64,000 bases of DNA from Nitrospira japonica. Its GTDB lineage: Bacteria > Nitrospirota > Thermodesulfovibrionia > UBA6902. Each line of letters begins with the position of its first letter. The stretch's first letter is position 1. The notes under the pieces were generated by a model. That model was not told the origin of the DNA. It made no database searches and worked only from the letters and a program-made list of their open reading frames with translations. Positions 17,350 through 26,367 of this stretch are shown here, in pieces. The stretch covers positions 1 to 64,000 of the forward strand of contig DYJL01000002.1 in NCBI GenBank assembly GCA_020723105.1, written 5' to 3'. A program made the translations under genes and the position numbers.

Positions 17350-18381
17350 ATGAAGATACTTGTTATAAAACCAAGTTCACTGGGAGATATTATTCATGCC
17401 CTGCCTTTTTTAAAGGTGGTAAAAGACTCTTTCCCTGACGCAGAAATAGACTGGGTAATAAGCAAGCAGTTAAAAGGTATAATCGAAGGCAACCCCTTGC
17501 TCCACGAACTTATAGTCTTTAATAAAGACTCCTGGAAAAGTTTAAGGAATCTCACAGGAACCCTCACAGAAATAGCTCTTTTGAAGAAGACCTTGAAAAA
17601 AAGAAAATATGACCTTGTTGTAGATTTGCAGGGGCTGCTTAGAAGCGGTCTTATAACGCATTATACCCCGGCCCCCACCAAGATTGGTTTTGCAGATGCA
17701 CGGGAAGGGAGCCGGTTTTTTTATGACAGGAAAATCCCAGTCAAACAACCTGTTCATGCAGTGGACAAATGTCTTGAAGTAGCAAAGACCATCGGCGCCA
17801 GAACGGGCAAAGTTGAGTTCCCTATCCATATTGATGAAACATCAAAATACAGGATGCGGAAACTTGTCGGAGATATAAACGAGTATGTAGTAATAGTCCA
17901 CTCAGCCAGATGGGCCACAAAAAAATGGCCCGCAGAACACTTTGCACAGCTTATAACAAAATTCCATATCCCCTGTGTTATAACAGGCGGCAGGGGAGAC
18001 AGAGAGACAGCTCAGGAAATAATAGATATAGCAAGGAACACGGAGCATGACAGCTTTCATTCAAGACAAATAATTAATCTGTGCGGGAAAACAAACTTGA
18101 AAGAGCTTGTGGCCCTTATCGCAGGCTCAAGGGCTGTGGTGAGCAATGATTCCGGGCCCATGCATATCGCTGCAGCCCTTGATAAACCTGTTGTGGCCCT
18201 TTTTGGACCTACAGACCCTGTAAAGACAGGGCCCTATGGCTGGCAGAAAAACAGTAATCTTAAGGTAATAACATCCGGAGTTTCATGCAGCCCCTGTTTC
18301 AAAAGAAGGTGCAAAAATCCTATTTGCATGAATAATATAAGTGTTGAAAAAGTTTTCATTGCAATAAAGGAATATCTGTGA
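17350..18381 (+). CDS. waaC: LPS heptosyltransferase I-type glycosyltransferase (GT9)
   Basis: A 343-aa GT-B enzyme that adds heptose to the LPS inner core. The N terminus MKILVIKPSSLGDIIHALPF is typical of WaaC/RfaC. The nucleotide-sugar segment NDSGPMHIAAALDKPVVALF and the GPTDP stretch (about residues 257-281) mark family GT9. A cluster of Cys near the end (SPCFKRRCKNPICMN) is common in these proteins. ATG 17350 is preferred to TTG 17347, because GAGG at 17342-17345 is properly spaced only from the ATG. The stop overlaps the GTG of the DUF3108 gene. No heptose-synthesis gene is present locally. Confidence 0.85.
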   Translation: MKILVIKPSSLGDIIHALPFLKVVKDSFPDAEIDWVISKQLKGIIEGNPLLHELIVFNKDSWKSLRNLTGTLTEIALLKKTLKKRKYDLVVDLQGLLRSGLITHYTPAPTKIGFADAREGSRFFYDRKIPVKQPVHAVDKCLEVAKTIGARTGKVEFPIHIDETSKYRMRKLVGDINEYVVIVHSARWATKKWPAEHFAQLITKFHIPCVITGGRGDRETAQEIIDIARNTEHDSFHSRQIINLCGKTNLKELVALIAGSRAVVSNDSGPMHIAAALDKPVVALFGPTDPVKTGPYGWQKNSNLKVITSGVSCSPCFKRRCKNPICMNNISVEKVFIAIKEYL

Positions 18382-19133
18382 CAGAAACCAGAATAAAGAC
18401 CAGATGTTATCTTAGCCTGTGCCTGGCATTCTGTATTCTGATGTCTATTTGTACCTCTTCAGACGGAGCCGGTCCAATAGCTAATAAGAAATTTGTTTAT
18501 CATATCTACTGGACTGGCATCAGGGCCGGGATGGCTACAATGGATTATGAGACAACGTCATCTGGCATGACAATCAGGACCCATGCGACCTCTGCTTCAA
18601 TAATTTCGCTCTTTTATCCGGTTGATGACTTTGCTGAGAGCATCCTTTATCCTGATGGATATCCAATGAAATATACTTTAAAGACCAGAGAGGGCCGTTA
18701 TAGAAGACATAAAATTACCTGCTTCGAAAAAAAGGCAGACGGCCTGCCCCAGAAGGTCCTGTATCAGAACATGCGTGATGATGAAACAAAAGAATTTCAT
18801 CTGGATAAACAGGCGTATGATCCCTTGTCAGCATTTTATGCCATGACCAAGATGGCTCTGGAAGCCGGCCAGTCTAAATATATTGATATTTTTGACAGCA
18901 AGAAACTTTTGTATACTGAAGTTCAGGTATTGCGAAAAGAAAAAATCCGTACACAGTCAGGCGAGTTTGATACCTTACTGATAAAGCCCCTTTTGCACTC
19001 AGAAGGTATTTTCCGAAGAACGGGCGATATCTTCATATGGGTAACAGACGATGACAGAAAACTTCCGGTCCTTGTAAAAAGTAAGGCGTTAATCGGCGCT
19101 TTTACAGCAGAATTGGTAGAAGGAGACTTTTGA
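18378..19133 (+). CDS. DUF3108 domain secreted protein
   Basis: A 251-aa protein with a signal peptide (hydrophobic residues 11-26, cleavage probably in SSDGA). The mature part follows the DUF3108 pattern: a YHIYWTGIRAGMATMDYETT start, a middle YPDGYPMKYTLKTREGRYRR and the late SGEFDTLLIKPLL and VKSKALIGAFTAELV segments. The family is periplasmic or envelope-linked and uncharacterised. GTG at 18378 overlaps the stop of the heptosyltransferase gene in GTGA, so the two genes are co-translated. This fits a role in LPS or envelope assembly, by association. Confidence 0.85.
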   Translation: MTETRIKTRCYLSLCLAFCILMSICTSSDGAGPIANKKFVYHIYWTGIRAGMATMDYETTSSGMTIRTHATSASIISLFYPVDDFAESILYPDGYPMKYTLKTREGRYRRHKITCFEKKADGLPQKVLYQNMRDDETKEFHLDKQAYDPLSAFYAMTKMALEAGQSKYIDIFDSKKLLYTEVQVLRKEKIRTQSGEFDTLLIKPLLHSEGIFRRTGDIFIWVTDDDRKLPVLVKSKALIGAFTAELVEGDF

Positions 19134-19200
19134 TTGCCTTGCAATTTAAGCTTTTTTTAAATTATTTTAGAATATAAAATCAATAAGCCAAGGAGACAGA

Positions 19201-20502
19201 ATGAACATTGCTATTATAGGAAGTGGGTACGTAGGATTGATCACAGGAGCCTGTTTTGCAGAGTTCGGTATCAATGTTACATGTGTAGACAATGATGAAA
19301 AGAAGATACAGTTAATGAAAAAGGGGACGGTCCCGTTTTATGAACCCGGGCTTGAAGAGCTGTTGCAGAGAAACCTTAAGTCCGGCAGATTGCATTTCAC
19401 TAACGATCTTGCCGATGCCATTGATAATTCGCTCGTAATTTTTATAGCAGTCGGCACCCCGCCGCGCGGAGACGGATCAGCAGAGATGAAATACGTAGAG
19501 AGTGTTGCAAGAGAAATTGCCAAACATATCAAGAGTTATAAAGTAATTGTAACCAAGAGTACTGTTCCTGTTGGCACAGGGGAGAAAATTAGAAAGATTA
19601 TCTCAAAAAATTTAAAAGAAAATGTGGATTTCGATGTCGTCTCCAACCCTGAATTTCTGAGGGAAGGCGCAGGGATTGAAGATTTCATGAGGCCTAACAG
19701 GGTAGTCATCGGCGCTTCAAGCGCACAGGCCATTGCAATAATGAAGGATCTCTACAGGCCTTTATACCTTATTGAAGCGCCAATTGTCATAACAGATGTA
19801 AAGACGGCTGAATTGATAAAATATGCCTCAAACGCTTTTCTTGCCACAAAGGTTTCATTTATTAATGAGATTGCCAATTTATGCGAAACCGTTGGCGCTG
19901 ATGTCCAGGTAGTCGCAAAGGGAATGGGGCTGGACCGGAGAATAGGCCCAAAATTTCTCCATGCAGGGCCGGGATATGGAGGTTCCTGTTTCCCGAAAGA
20001 CACCCTGGCCCTTTCACAGATAGGAAAAGAAAACAATATTCATCTCGGGATTATCGAGGCAACGATAAAAGCCAATGAACTGCAAAAGGAAAAAGTATCC
20101 GATAAAATAATAAACACATTGGGTAATTTAAAGGGTAAAACCATTTGCATTCTCGGCCTCTCATTCAAGCCAAATACCAATGATCTGAGAGATGCGCCGT
20201 CAATTTTCATCATTAACCGTTTACTTAAGGCAGGGGCCCGGATAAGGGCACATGATCCGGTAGCAGTAGAAGATGCCCGTAAGATGCTTCCAAAAATTAC
20301 ATATTGTAAAGATGCCTATGATGCTGCAAAAGGAGCTGATGCTGTTGTTATTGTTACGGAATGGAACCAGTTCAGGAATCTGGACCTTGGCAGGATAAAA
20401 AAACTTGCAAAAGGTAATTTCTTTTTTGATCTCAGGAACATATATGAACCTGATAAATTAAGAAAAATGGGTTACAAGTATTACTCTGTTGGCAGGGTGT
20501 AA
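19201..20502 (+). CDS. ugd: UDP-glucose 6-dehydrogenase
   Basis: A 433-aa cytosolic enzyme that oxidises UDP-glucose to UDP-glucuronate with two NAD+. The NAD-binding start is MNIAIIGSGYVGLITGACFA. The catalytic Cys lies in GPGYGGSCFPKDTLAL (about residues 257-272), and the Lys of the active site in LIKYASNAFLATKVSFINE. The C-terminal domain (from residue about 315) contains ILGLSFKPNTNDLRDAPS. AAGGAGACAG immediately precedes the ATG. UDP-glucuronate would feed surface polysaccharide synthesis, matching the nearby heptosyltransferase. Confidence 0.95.
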   Translation: MNIAIIGSGYVGLITGACFAEFGINVTCVDNDEKKIQLMKKGTVPFYEPGLEELLQRNLKSGRLHFTNDLADAIDNSLVIFIAVGTPPRGDGSAEMKYVESVAREIAKHIKSYKVIVTKSTVPVGTGEKIRKIISKNLKENVDFDVVSNPEFLREGAGIEDFMRPNRVVIGASSAQAIAIMKDLYRPLYLIEAPIVITDVKTAELIKYASNAFLATKVSFINEIANLCETVGADVQVVAKGMGLDRRIGPKFLHAGPGYGGSCFPKDTLALSQIGKENNIHLGIIEATIKANELQKEKVSDKIINTLGNLKGKTICILGLSFKPNTNDLRDAPSIFIINRLLKAGARIRAHDPVAVEDARKMLPKITYCKDAYDAAKGADAVVIVTEWNQFRNLDLGRIKKLAKGNFFFDLRNIYEPDKLRKMGYKYYSVGRV

Positions 20503-20566
20503 CTAAACATCAGGACAGCCTTCTACGCCTTGACTTTAAAGTATAAATTCAACTAAAGTATCTCCT

Positions 20567-21343
20567 ATGCGTAAACCATTTATATCAGCCAACTGGAAAA
20601 TGAACAAGACTGTTGACGAGACAGAGGAGTTCATTAATTCTTTCATTCCTATGGTTAAAGATATAACAGATGTTGAGGTCCTCATTGCACCTCCTTTCAC
20701 TTCATTACAGGCCGCATCCCGGATTCTAAAGACAACCAATATAAAACTTGGAGCACAAAATATCTTTTATGAAGAAAAAGGTGCGTTTACTGGTGAAATA
20801 TCGCCAGCCATGCTCCTCTCTGCCGGTTGTTCATGTGTGATTATCGGGCATTCTGAGAGAAGGCAATATTTTATGGAAACCGATGAAATTGTAAATAAGA
20901 AAATTAAAACTGCAAGAAAGAACGGGCTTGAGGTAATTTTATGTATAGGCGAGTCCCTGAAGGAACGAGAAGAGAATAAAACCTTTGAGGTACTGAACGG
21001 ACAATTAACAGGCTCTCTTAAAGATATCTCTCTTGAAGGAATTACAATAGCATATGAGCCAGTTTGGGCTATAGGGACCGGGAAAACTGCTACAAAAGAG
21101 CAGGCAAATGAAGCGCATGAATATATAAGAAAGTGGCTGGTGAAGAATAAAGAGGGCGCTGACAAACTGAGAATACTCTATGGCGGCAGCGTCACACCCG
21201 ATAATACTGAAGCGCTAATGTCAGAACCAGAAGTTGACGGAGCGCTTGTCGGCGGTGCAAGCCTGAAACCGGACAGTTTTGCGCAGATTGTAAAAAACGC
21301 AGGGGAAAAAATAAGAGTGAATAACAGGAGGATGTCAGTTTAA
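20567..21343 (+). CDS. tpiA: Triosephosphate isomerase
   Basis: A 258-aa TIM-barrel enzyme of glycolysis and gluconeogenesis. The N-terminal Asn and Lys are in ISANWKMNKT, the electrophilic His in GHSERRQYF, and the catalytic Glu in AYEPVWAIGTGKTATKEQ, with the phosphate loop YGGSVTPDN near residue 208. Length is normal. Its stop codon overlaps the secG start (TAATG), forming the common tpiA-secG pair. Confidence 0.97.
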   Translation: MRKPFISANWKMNKTVDETEEFINSFIPMVKDITDVEVLIAPPFTSLQAASRILKTTNIKLGAQNIFYEEKGAFTGEISPAMLLSAGCSCVIIGHSERRQYFMETDEIVNKKIKTARKNGLEVILCIGESLKEREENKTFEVLNGQLTGSLKDISLEGITIAYEPVWAIGTGKTATKEQANEAHEYIRKWLVKNKEGADKLRILYGGSVTPDNTEALMSEPEVDGALVGGASLKPDSFAQIVKNAGEKIRVNNRRMSV

Positions 21344-21708
21344 TGTATACATTTGCACTAATAATTCATTTAATAGTCTGTCTTTTTCTCATTTTTGTAA
21401 TCCTGATTCAGAGCAGTAAGGGCGCTGAAATGGGTGCAGCATTTGGCGGCTCGAGTCAGACCCTTTTTGGCAGCAGAGGCGCTGCAACAGTGCTGAGCAA
21501 AGTAACAACCATAGCAGCTATAGTATTTATGCTTACTTCTCTCCTGCTGGCAGTTATTTCTGTCAGAAAAGAATCTGTAATGTCATCAGTCTCTGTAAAA
21601 GAATCACCTGCAAAGCAGCTTCCAGGCGCTGCCGGGCCATTGCAGGAAAAACCAACAGCCCCCGGGCAGGGAGAGAATCAGAAACAGCCTGCCGCCCCAG
21701 CGAAGTAG
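21343..21708 (+). CDS. secG: Protein translocase subunit SecG
   Basis: A 121-aa inner-membrane subunit of SecYEG. Two helices (residues 3-24 and about 52-72) flank the conserved cytosolic loop IQSSKGAEMGAAFGGSSQTL and FGSRGAATVLSKVT. The C-terminal 40 residues are a Pro/Gln/Ala-rich tail with no clear fold, ending KQPAAPAK. The start overlaps the tpiA stop by one base. It is convergent with purN, with only 8 nt between the two stops. Confidence 0.93.
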   Translation: MYTFALIIHLIVCLFLIFVILIQSSKGAEMGAAFGGSSQTLFGSRGAATVLSKVTTIAAIVFMLTSLLLAVISVRKESVMSSVSVKESPAKQLPGAAGPLQEKPTAPGQGENQKQPAAPAK

Positions 21709-21716
21709 CCTCCGGG

Positions 21717-22367
21717 TTAAAAAAAGGGACAGGACGGATTGATGAGGAATGAGTCCTGCCGGTCTCCTTTGATAAACACTTTCCTGCCTTCGACATAAAT
21801 CCTGCCTTCTTCATACAGCCTGATTGCATATGGAAAGATTTTATGTTCCTGTTTCAGTATGCGTTCGGAGAGAGTTTCCTCTGTATCATCATGGTAGGCA
21901 GGAACAGCGGCCTGAATTATAACCGGCCCGGTATCCATGCCTTCATCTACAAAATGTACGGTACAGCCTGAAATCCTGACTCCGTAATCAACGGCCTGTT
22001 TCTGGCCGTGAAGCCCGGGGAATGAAGGCAGAAGGGCCGGGTGGATGTTCATTATTTTATTCTTGTACTGGTCTATCAGCGCTTTACCAATCACTCTCAT
22101 AAAGCCAGCCAATACCACTAATTCAACGCCTCTTTCTTTCAGTTCCCTGGCAATATGTGCGTAATAAGTATCCTTGTTTGTGAAATCCCTCGGCTTCAGA
22201 ACAAGCGAGTCAATATTGTGCTTTCTGGCCCGCTCAATGGCATATGCGTTCGGATTGTCGGTTATAAGCACTGCGATGTTTGCCTTGAGAAAGCCTGATG
22301 CAATGCTGTCAATGATTGATTGGAAATTTGAGCCCCTGCCCGAGGCGAGTATCCCGAGTGTCAGCAT
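21717..22367 (-). CDS. purN: Phosphoribosylglycinamide formyltransferase (10-formyl-THF dependent)
   Basis: A 216-aa enzyme for the third step of purine synthesis. It starts MLTLGILASGRGSNFQSIID; residues 10-14 form the phosphate site. The catalytic Asn/His/Asp set is in MNIHPALLPSFPGLHGQ and the later VHFVDEGMDTGPVI. The C terminus carries about 15 residues more than the shortest PurN proteins. purM lies upstream on the same strand, separated by the DUF4258/DUF2283 pair, so this is a purine locus interrupted by a small accessory module. Confidence 0.95.
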   Translation of the reverse strand: MLTLGILASGRGSNFQSIIDSIASGFLKANIAVLITDNPNAYAIERARKHNIDSLVLKPRDFTNKDTYYAHIARELKERGVELVVLAGFMRVIGKALIDQYKNKIMNIHPALLPSFPGLHGQKQAVDYGVRISGCTVHFVDEGMDTGPVIIQAAVPAYHDDTEETLSERILKQEHKIFPYAIRLYEEGRIYVEGRKVFIKGDRQDSFLINPSCPFF

Positions 22368-22429
22368 GGATAATTATAAACAAAACAGGATAAACCGTCT
22401 ACCGTAACACTAATATCTTTTTACCTATA

Positions 22430-22657
22430 TCAGGCAATTTTTTTAGATAGCAACTCTTTGTCCAGATCAAGCGTATAGGAAAGTAATGTTTTAAGATCCA
22501 CCTTCTTGGAAGCATTAAGAATTTCTATTCCTACTATCTTCCCCTCTGTTGTTGTATCAAGATTAACTCCTTCTGAGATCTCTATGACTCCTTCCGGTTT
22601 CTTATTCCCTAATTTTATATAAAGGGCATCTACTTCGTTATCATAGTATACTCTCAT
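22430..22657 (-). CDS. DUF2283 protein, probable antitoxin-like partner
   Basis: A 75-aa protein with the DUF2283 pattern: MRVYYDNEVDALYIKLGNKK, then GVIEISEGVNLDTTTEGKI and IVGIEILNASKKVD. DUF2283 proteins commonly follow DUF4258-type genes in a presumed toxin-antitoxin-like pair. That is exactly the case here: the start overlaps the end of the DUF4258-like frame by 17 nt. As the upstream partner is frameshifted, this may be an orphan survivor. Confidence 0.85.
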   Translation of the reverse strand: MRVYYDNEVDALYIKLGNKKPEGVIEISEGVNLDTTTEGKIVGIEILNASKKVDLKTLLSYTLDLDKELLSKKIA

Positions 22658-22873
22658 TTCTTCCTTTCCTTAGAGGATAGTTCGTTACCACTGTTATTAT
22701 ATCATCTTCAACAGTTGTAACAATTTTCAGTGGATATTTAAGTTTTATGCTTATTACAATTTCATGTTTACCAGGAGATAAATTCATAGTCTTCAGGATA
22801 TCTGATACCATTAACTCGGAATATTATAAAGTTTTGCTCTTCTTTTGGCATGCCGTGAAAATTTGATCTTCAT
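22641..22873 (-). pseudogene. DUF4258-like gene broken by a frameshift
   Basis: Two short frames together make one recognisable protein. The first, from ATG 22871-22873, reads MKIKFSRHAKRRAKLYNIPS and then hits TAA at 22811-22813. The second, in the neighbouring frame from ATG 22809-22811, continues MVSDILKTMNLSPGKHEIVI and ends ...TVVTNYPLRKGRNESIL at 22641. The N-terminal F-S-x-H-A-x-x-R-x-x-x-x-x-I and the C-terminal I-x-V-V-T-N-Y-P are the DUF4258 pattern, so one base has been lost or gained near 22812. It is a decayed gene or a sequencing error. Its partner DUF2283 gene is intact. Confidence 0.65.
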
Positions 22874-22877
22874 AAAT

Positions 22878-23912
22878 TTAAATATATCTTACTTCCTTTG
22901 GACCTTTCTCGACCTGTCCGATTATAAAGGCATTTTCTCCAAGCTGATTGAACTTTTTCACAATTCCTGAAGCCTCTGCCCGGTTCACTACCAGTATTAA
23001 TCCGATTCCCATATTAAAGGTCTTGTACATCTCGCTTTCAGAAATATTGCCAAGGGTCTGAATAAGGTTAAATATAGGGAGGGCCTTCCAGCTTCCTCTC
23101 TCTATAATTAATCTTAATTTCTTAGCTCCAGGAACAATGCGGGGGAGGTTTTCAGTAATCCCCCCGCCTGTAATATGTGCTATACCCTTTATATTGAAAT
23201 GCTGCAAAGTTTTCAGGACGCTCTTTACATAAATTTTTGTAGGTTTCAGGAGTTCTTCCCCGATTGAGCAGCCGAGATTTTTTATATGTTTTTTCGGACT
23301 GTATTTTTTAATGTCGAAGAAGAGCTTTCTTGCGAGAGAATATCCATTGCTGTGAAGCCCGCTGGATGAAAGACCTATCAGGATGTCTCCGTTTGTGATT
23401 TCAGAGCCGTTTATAATTTTCCCCCTGTCTGCAAGGCCGACTGCAAACCCTGCAAGATCGTATTCCCCTTTGCTGTAAAATCCTGGCATCTCGGCAGTTT
23501 CACCGCCGATAAGCGAGCAGCCAGCCATCTTGCAGCCGTCTGCAATCCCTTTTATGACAGCTCCGGCAGTCTTTGTTGAAAGCTGGCCCGTTGCAAAGTA
23601 ATCAAGGAAAAAGAGGGGGCGGGCCCCGCTCGTAAGGATATCATTCACTGACATGGCCACAAGGTCTATCCCCACTGTATTGTGTTTATTCATCAGGAAG
23701 GCGATCTTTAATTTTGTGCCCACGCCATCTGTGCTGCTGACAAGTACCGGATTTTTGTAACCGGCCTTATCAATTTCAAAGAAAGCGCCGAAGGAACCTA
23801 TTTCGTTAATTACATTCTTTGTAAAAGTTGCACGCGCCAGGGGTTTGATAATATCCACCAGTCTGTTACCTTTATCAATATCTACGCCTGAATTTTTGTA
23901 AGTGAGCGGCAT
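22878..23912 (-). CDS. purM: Phosphoribosylformylglycinamidine cyclo-ligase (AIR synthetase)
   Basis: A 344-aa cytosolic ATP-dependent enzyme for the fifth step of purine synthesis. It starts MPLTYKNSGVDIDKGNRLVD, the classic PurM N terminus. The phosphate and Mg segments VLVSSTDGVGTKLKIAFLMN and HNTVGIDLVAMSVNDILTSG are conserved, as are GLIGGETAEMPGFY-like (here CSLIGGETAEMPGFY) and HITGGGITENLPR. The length is that of the family. It precedes the frameshifted DUF4258 gene and follows rnc. Confidence 0.96.
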   Translation of the reverse strand: MPLTYKNSGVDIDKGNRLVDIIKPLARATFTKNVINEIGSFGAFFEIDKAGYKNPVLVSSTDGVGTKLKIAFLMNKHNTVGIDLVAMSVNDILTSGARPLFFLDYFATGQLSTKTAGAVIKGIADGCKMAGCSLIGGETAEMPGFYSKGEYDLAGFAVGLADRGKIINGSEITNGDILIGLSSSGLHSNGYSLARKLFFDIKKYSPKKHIKNLGCSIGEELLKPTKIYVKSVLKTLQHFNIKGIAHITGGGITENLPRIVPGAKKLRLIIERGSWKALPIFNLIQTLGNISESEMYKTFNMGIGLILVVNRAEASGIVKKFNQLGENAFIIGQVEKGPKEVRYI

Positions 23913-23931
23913 AATCTCCTCTAAAGAAACG

Positions 23932-24708
23932 TCAATCTTTCTTGATCTTTTTCAGTGCTGCTTCGGCAGCCTTCTGCGCTGCAGCTTTTTTGGTTTTGCC
24001 TTTGCCCAGGCCCAGATAATCGTTATTTATAAAAACTTTTACTTCGAAGGTCTTTTCGTGTTCGGGACCTTCTTCTTTATGTATGACATATGTTGGCAGC
24101 ACGCCAAATTGCGCCTGTGCCACTTCCTGCAGTTTTGTCTTGAAGTCGAAGACGAAGTTTTTTGTTGAAAGTTCATCGGTTCTGTGTATTAAATGCCTGT
24201 AAATAAAATCTCGGGCCTTTTTATAACCTCCGTCCAGATAGATTGCAGCCAACAGTGCCTCAAACGCATCTGCAAGAAGAGAATCCTTTTCCCTCCCGCG
24301 GGTTATTTCTTCACCTTTTCCGAGAAGGAGGTATTTGCCTATATTAATGCTTTTTGCTGTTTCAGCCAGTGTGGCCTCCTGAACAGTATAGGCCTTGATT
24401 CTGGAAAGATCTGCTTCGGTGTATTCCGGATAGGAAGTGAAAAGATATTCACTGATGATTAATTCCAGGACCGAGTCTCCAAGGAATTCCATACGCTCAT
24501 TGAATGATAAACATTCTTTTTGTCTTTCATGGGCATATGATTTGTGAGTGAGAGCCTCTTTTAACAGAGACTTTTTCTTGAATTTATAACCAAGAGAGCT
24601 TTCAAATTCAGTGTAACCATGTTCTAATATGTCTTTAAGCTTTTTTTTGAACTTGCGGCTGATAAAGCTTTTAAGACCGGTTGAATTTTTTGAAGATGAT
24701 GCACGCAT
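23932..24708 (-). CDS. rnc: Ribonuclease III
   Basis: A 258-aa double-stranded RNA endonuclease for rRNA and mRNA processing. The catalytic RNase III signature is ERMEFLGDSVLELIISEYLF, and the second acidic cluster is in DSLLADAFEALLAAIYLDGG. A C-terminal dsRNA-binding domain (about residues 185-255) ends with GKTKKAAAQKAAEAALKK. I chose ATG 24708, which gives MRASSSKNSTGLKSF and overlaps fabF by 38 nt; the frame runs open further upstream, but inside fabF and with no family likeness. An N-terminal extension of about 25 residues precedes the usual RNase III start. The fabF-rnc order is common. Confidence 0.93.
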   Translation of the reverse strand: MRASSSKNSTGLKSFISRKFKKKLKDILEHGYTEFESSLGYKFKKKSLLKEALTHKSYAHERQKECLSFNERMEFLGDSVLELIISEYLFTSYPEYTEADLSRIKAYTVQEATLAETAKSINIGKYLLLGKGEEITRGREKDSLLADAFEALLAAIYLDGGYKKARDFIYRHLIHRTDELSTKNFVFDFKTKLQEVAQAQFGVLPTYVIHKEEGPEHEKTFEVKVFINNDYLGLGKGKTKKAAAQKAAEAALKKIKKD

Positions 24709-25915
24709 TTGTTCCACCGAACCCAAATGAATTGGACATAGCCATATTGATATCAAGGGACCGCGCCTTATGAGCCACATAATCAAGGTCGCACTCTGTG
24801 TCAGGATTATCCAGGTTAATTGTCGGCGGCATCATCCCGTTATATATACTCAGCGCACAGATGCCTGCCTCCACTCCGCCTGAAGCGCCAAGAAGGTGTC
24901 CGATCATTGACTTTGTGGAGCTGACGCATAATTTGTAGGCGTGTGCACCAAAAACTGTTTTCATTGCTGTTGTTTCCAGTTCATCGCCGTATTTTGTCGA
25001 AGTCCCATGTGCGTTTATATAGTTAATTTCTCCAGGACTGCTTCCTGCATCCTTTAATGCAAGCCCCATGCATTTTGCTGCGCCTTCCCCGTTTGGTGAC
25101 GGGCTGGTTATATGATATGCGTCTGAGTTAAGGCCATAACCTGTCACTTCAGCATAAATCCTGGCTCCTCTTTTTATTGCGTTTTCCATTTCTTCAAGGA
25201 TCAATATTCCAGCGCCTTCTCCCATGACAAAGCCGTCTCGGTCCCTGTCAAAGGGCCTGCTTGCCTTTTCAGGTGCGTCATTTCTTGTAGAGAGGGCCTT
25301 CATTGAAGTAAATCCGGCAATGCCCAACGGGGTTATACAGGCTTCAGTCCCTCCGCAGATCATGGCATCGGCAACACCATGCTGTATTAGCTTGAAAGCA
25401 TCACCTATTGCATGGGTTCCGGTAGCGCATGCTGTAGCAACAGCGGAATTTGGGCCTTTAACGCCGAAACGGATAGATATCTGACCGGAGGTAAGATTTA
25501 TTATCGTCATCGGGATAAAGAAAGGGGATACCCTCTTGGGGCCCTTTTCAAGCAGGACCTGTTCGTAATGCTCGATTGCAGACAGGCCGCCTACTCCTGC
25601 GCCGACAATTACACCTATGGTGTCGGCATTGCTTTCTGTTACCTCGAGCCCGGAATCCTCCATGGCCAGTGTTGCTGCAGCAAGCCCCAGGTGAATAAAA
25701 CGGTCCATTTTCTTTTGTTCTTTAATTTCAATAAACCGGTCTATATCAAAGTCAGGAACCTCTGCGGCTATCTGACATGGCAGACCCTCGGGGTTAAAGT
25801 GAGTTATTTTCCTTATAGCAGAGCGGCCCTCTAAAAGGCCTTTCCAGGATTTTTCTGTGCCTGTGCCAAGGGGTGTTATCATGCCCACCCCTGTTATTAC
25901 TACTCGTCTTTTCAT
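24671..25915 (-). CDS. fabF: 3-oxoacyl-[acyl-carrier-protein] synthase II
   Basis: A 414-aa condensing enzyme that elongates fatty acids from malonyl-ACP. It begins MKRRVVITGVGMITPLGTGT. The catalytic Cys is in SAVATACATGTHAIGD (about residues 157-172), and the two His are in INAHGTSTKYGD and KSMIGHLLGASG. The length is normal. It lies directly after acpP and before rnc, in an acpP-fabF-rnc block with fabG upstream. The 126-bp gap to acpP holds a long inverted repeat. Confidence 0.96.
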   Translation of the reverse strand: MKRRVVITGVGMITPLGTGTEKSWKGLLEGRSAIRKITHFNPEGLPCQIAAEVPDFDIDRFIEIKEQKKMDRFIHLGLAAATLAMEDSGLEVTESNADTIGVIVGAGVGGLSAIEHYEQVLLEKGPKRVSPFFIPMTIINLTSGQISIRFGVKGPNSAVATACATGTHAIGDAFKLIQHGVADAMICGGTEACITPLGIAGFTSMKALSTRNDAPEKASRPFDRDRDGFVMGEGAGILILEEMENAIKRGARIYAEVTGYGLNSDAYHITSPSPNGEGAAKCMGLALKDAGSSPGEINYINAHGTSTKYGDELETTAMKTVFGAHAYKLCVSSTKSMIGHLLGASGGVEAGICALSIYNGMMPPTINLDNPDTECDLDYVAHKARSLDINMAMSNSFGFGGTNACIIFKKFNRS

Positions 25916-25935
25916 TGATTTTAATTAGAAATTTT

Positions 25936-26032
25936 TAACCACAGAAAAGAGAGTCAGGAGTTATGAGTTAAGAGAAAATGTTTCATTAAGTTACTTAACT
26001 CATGACTCTTAACTCTATGATCTCTGTGGTTA
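25936..26032. repeat. Long imperfect inverted repeat between acpP and fabF
   Basis: Outer arms taaccacaga (25936-25945) and tctgtggtta (26023-26032) are perfect complements. Inside them, tatgagttaag and cttaactcat also pair, giving a near-continuous hairpin of about 97 nt. The inner words (gagttaag, actcttaactc) are of the same kind as the simple repeats inside pyrK and carA. It may act as an RNA element that separates acpP from fabF, or be an inserted palindromic repeat. Confidence 0.6.
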
Positions 26033-26041
26033 ATATCTTTT

Positions 26042-26278
26042 TTAGCTCCCGGACTTGTCCTCAATATATTTTATAGCGTCCTGTACTTTCAGGATTTTCT
26101 CAGCGTCTTCGTCGGGAATTTCGATATTAAAGGCTTCTTCGAAAGCCATTACAAGTTCAACTGTATCGAGTGAATCCGCTCCAAGATCTTCAATAAATGA
26201 TGCTGCCGGGATCACCTTTTCAATATCAACGCCAAGTTGCTTTGCTATTATTTCCTTCACTTTTGTTTCAACTGCCAT
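26042..26278 (-). CDS. acpP: Acyl carrier protein
   Basis: A 78-aa acidic four-helix protein that carries acyl chains in fatty acid synthesis. The phosphopantetheine attachment Ser is in [17 protein letters not shown] (about residues 31-47). The start is ATG 26278, preceded by GGAGGTG; an in-frame TTG directly before it is too close to that site. The gene lies between fabG and fabF as usual. Confidence 0.97.
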   Translation of the reverse strand: MAVETKVKEIIAKQLGVDIEKVIPAASFIEDLGADSLDTVELVMAFEEAFNIEIPDEDAEKILKVQDAIKYIEDKSGS

Positions 26279-26367
26279 CAAGCACCTCCGTTTTTAATAA
26301 AGTTACAAATTAAGTACTGAAATTGCAAGATATCAATTATACATATTCATATTAAATATTTCATCTG

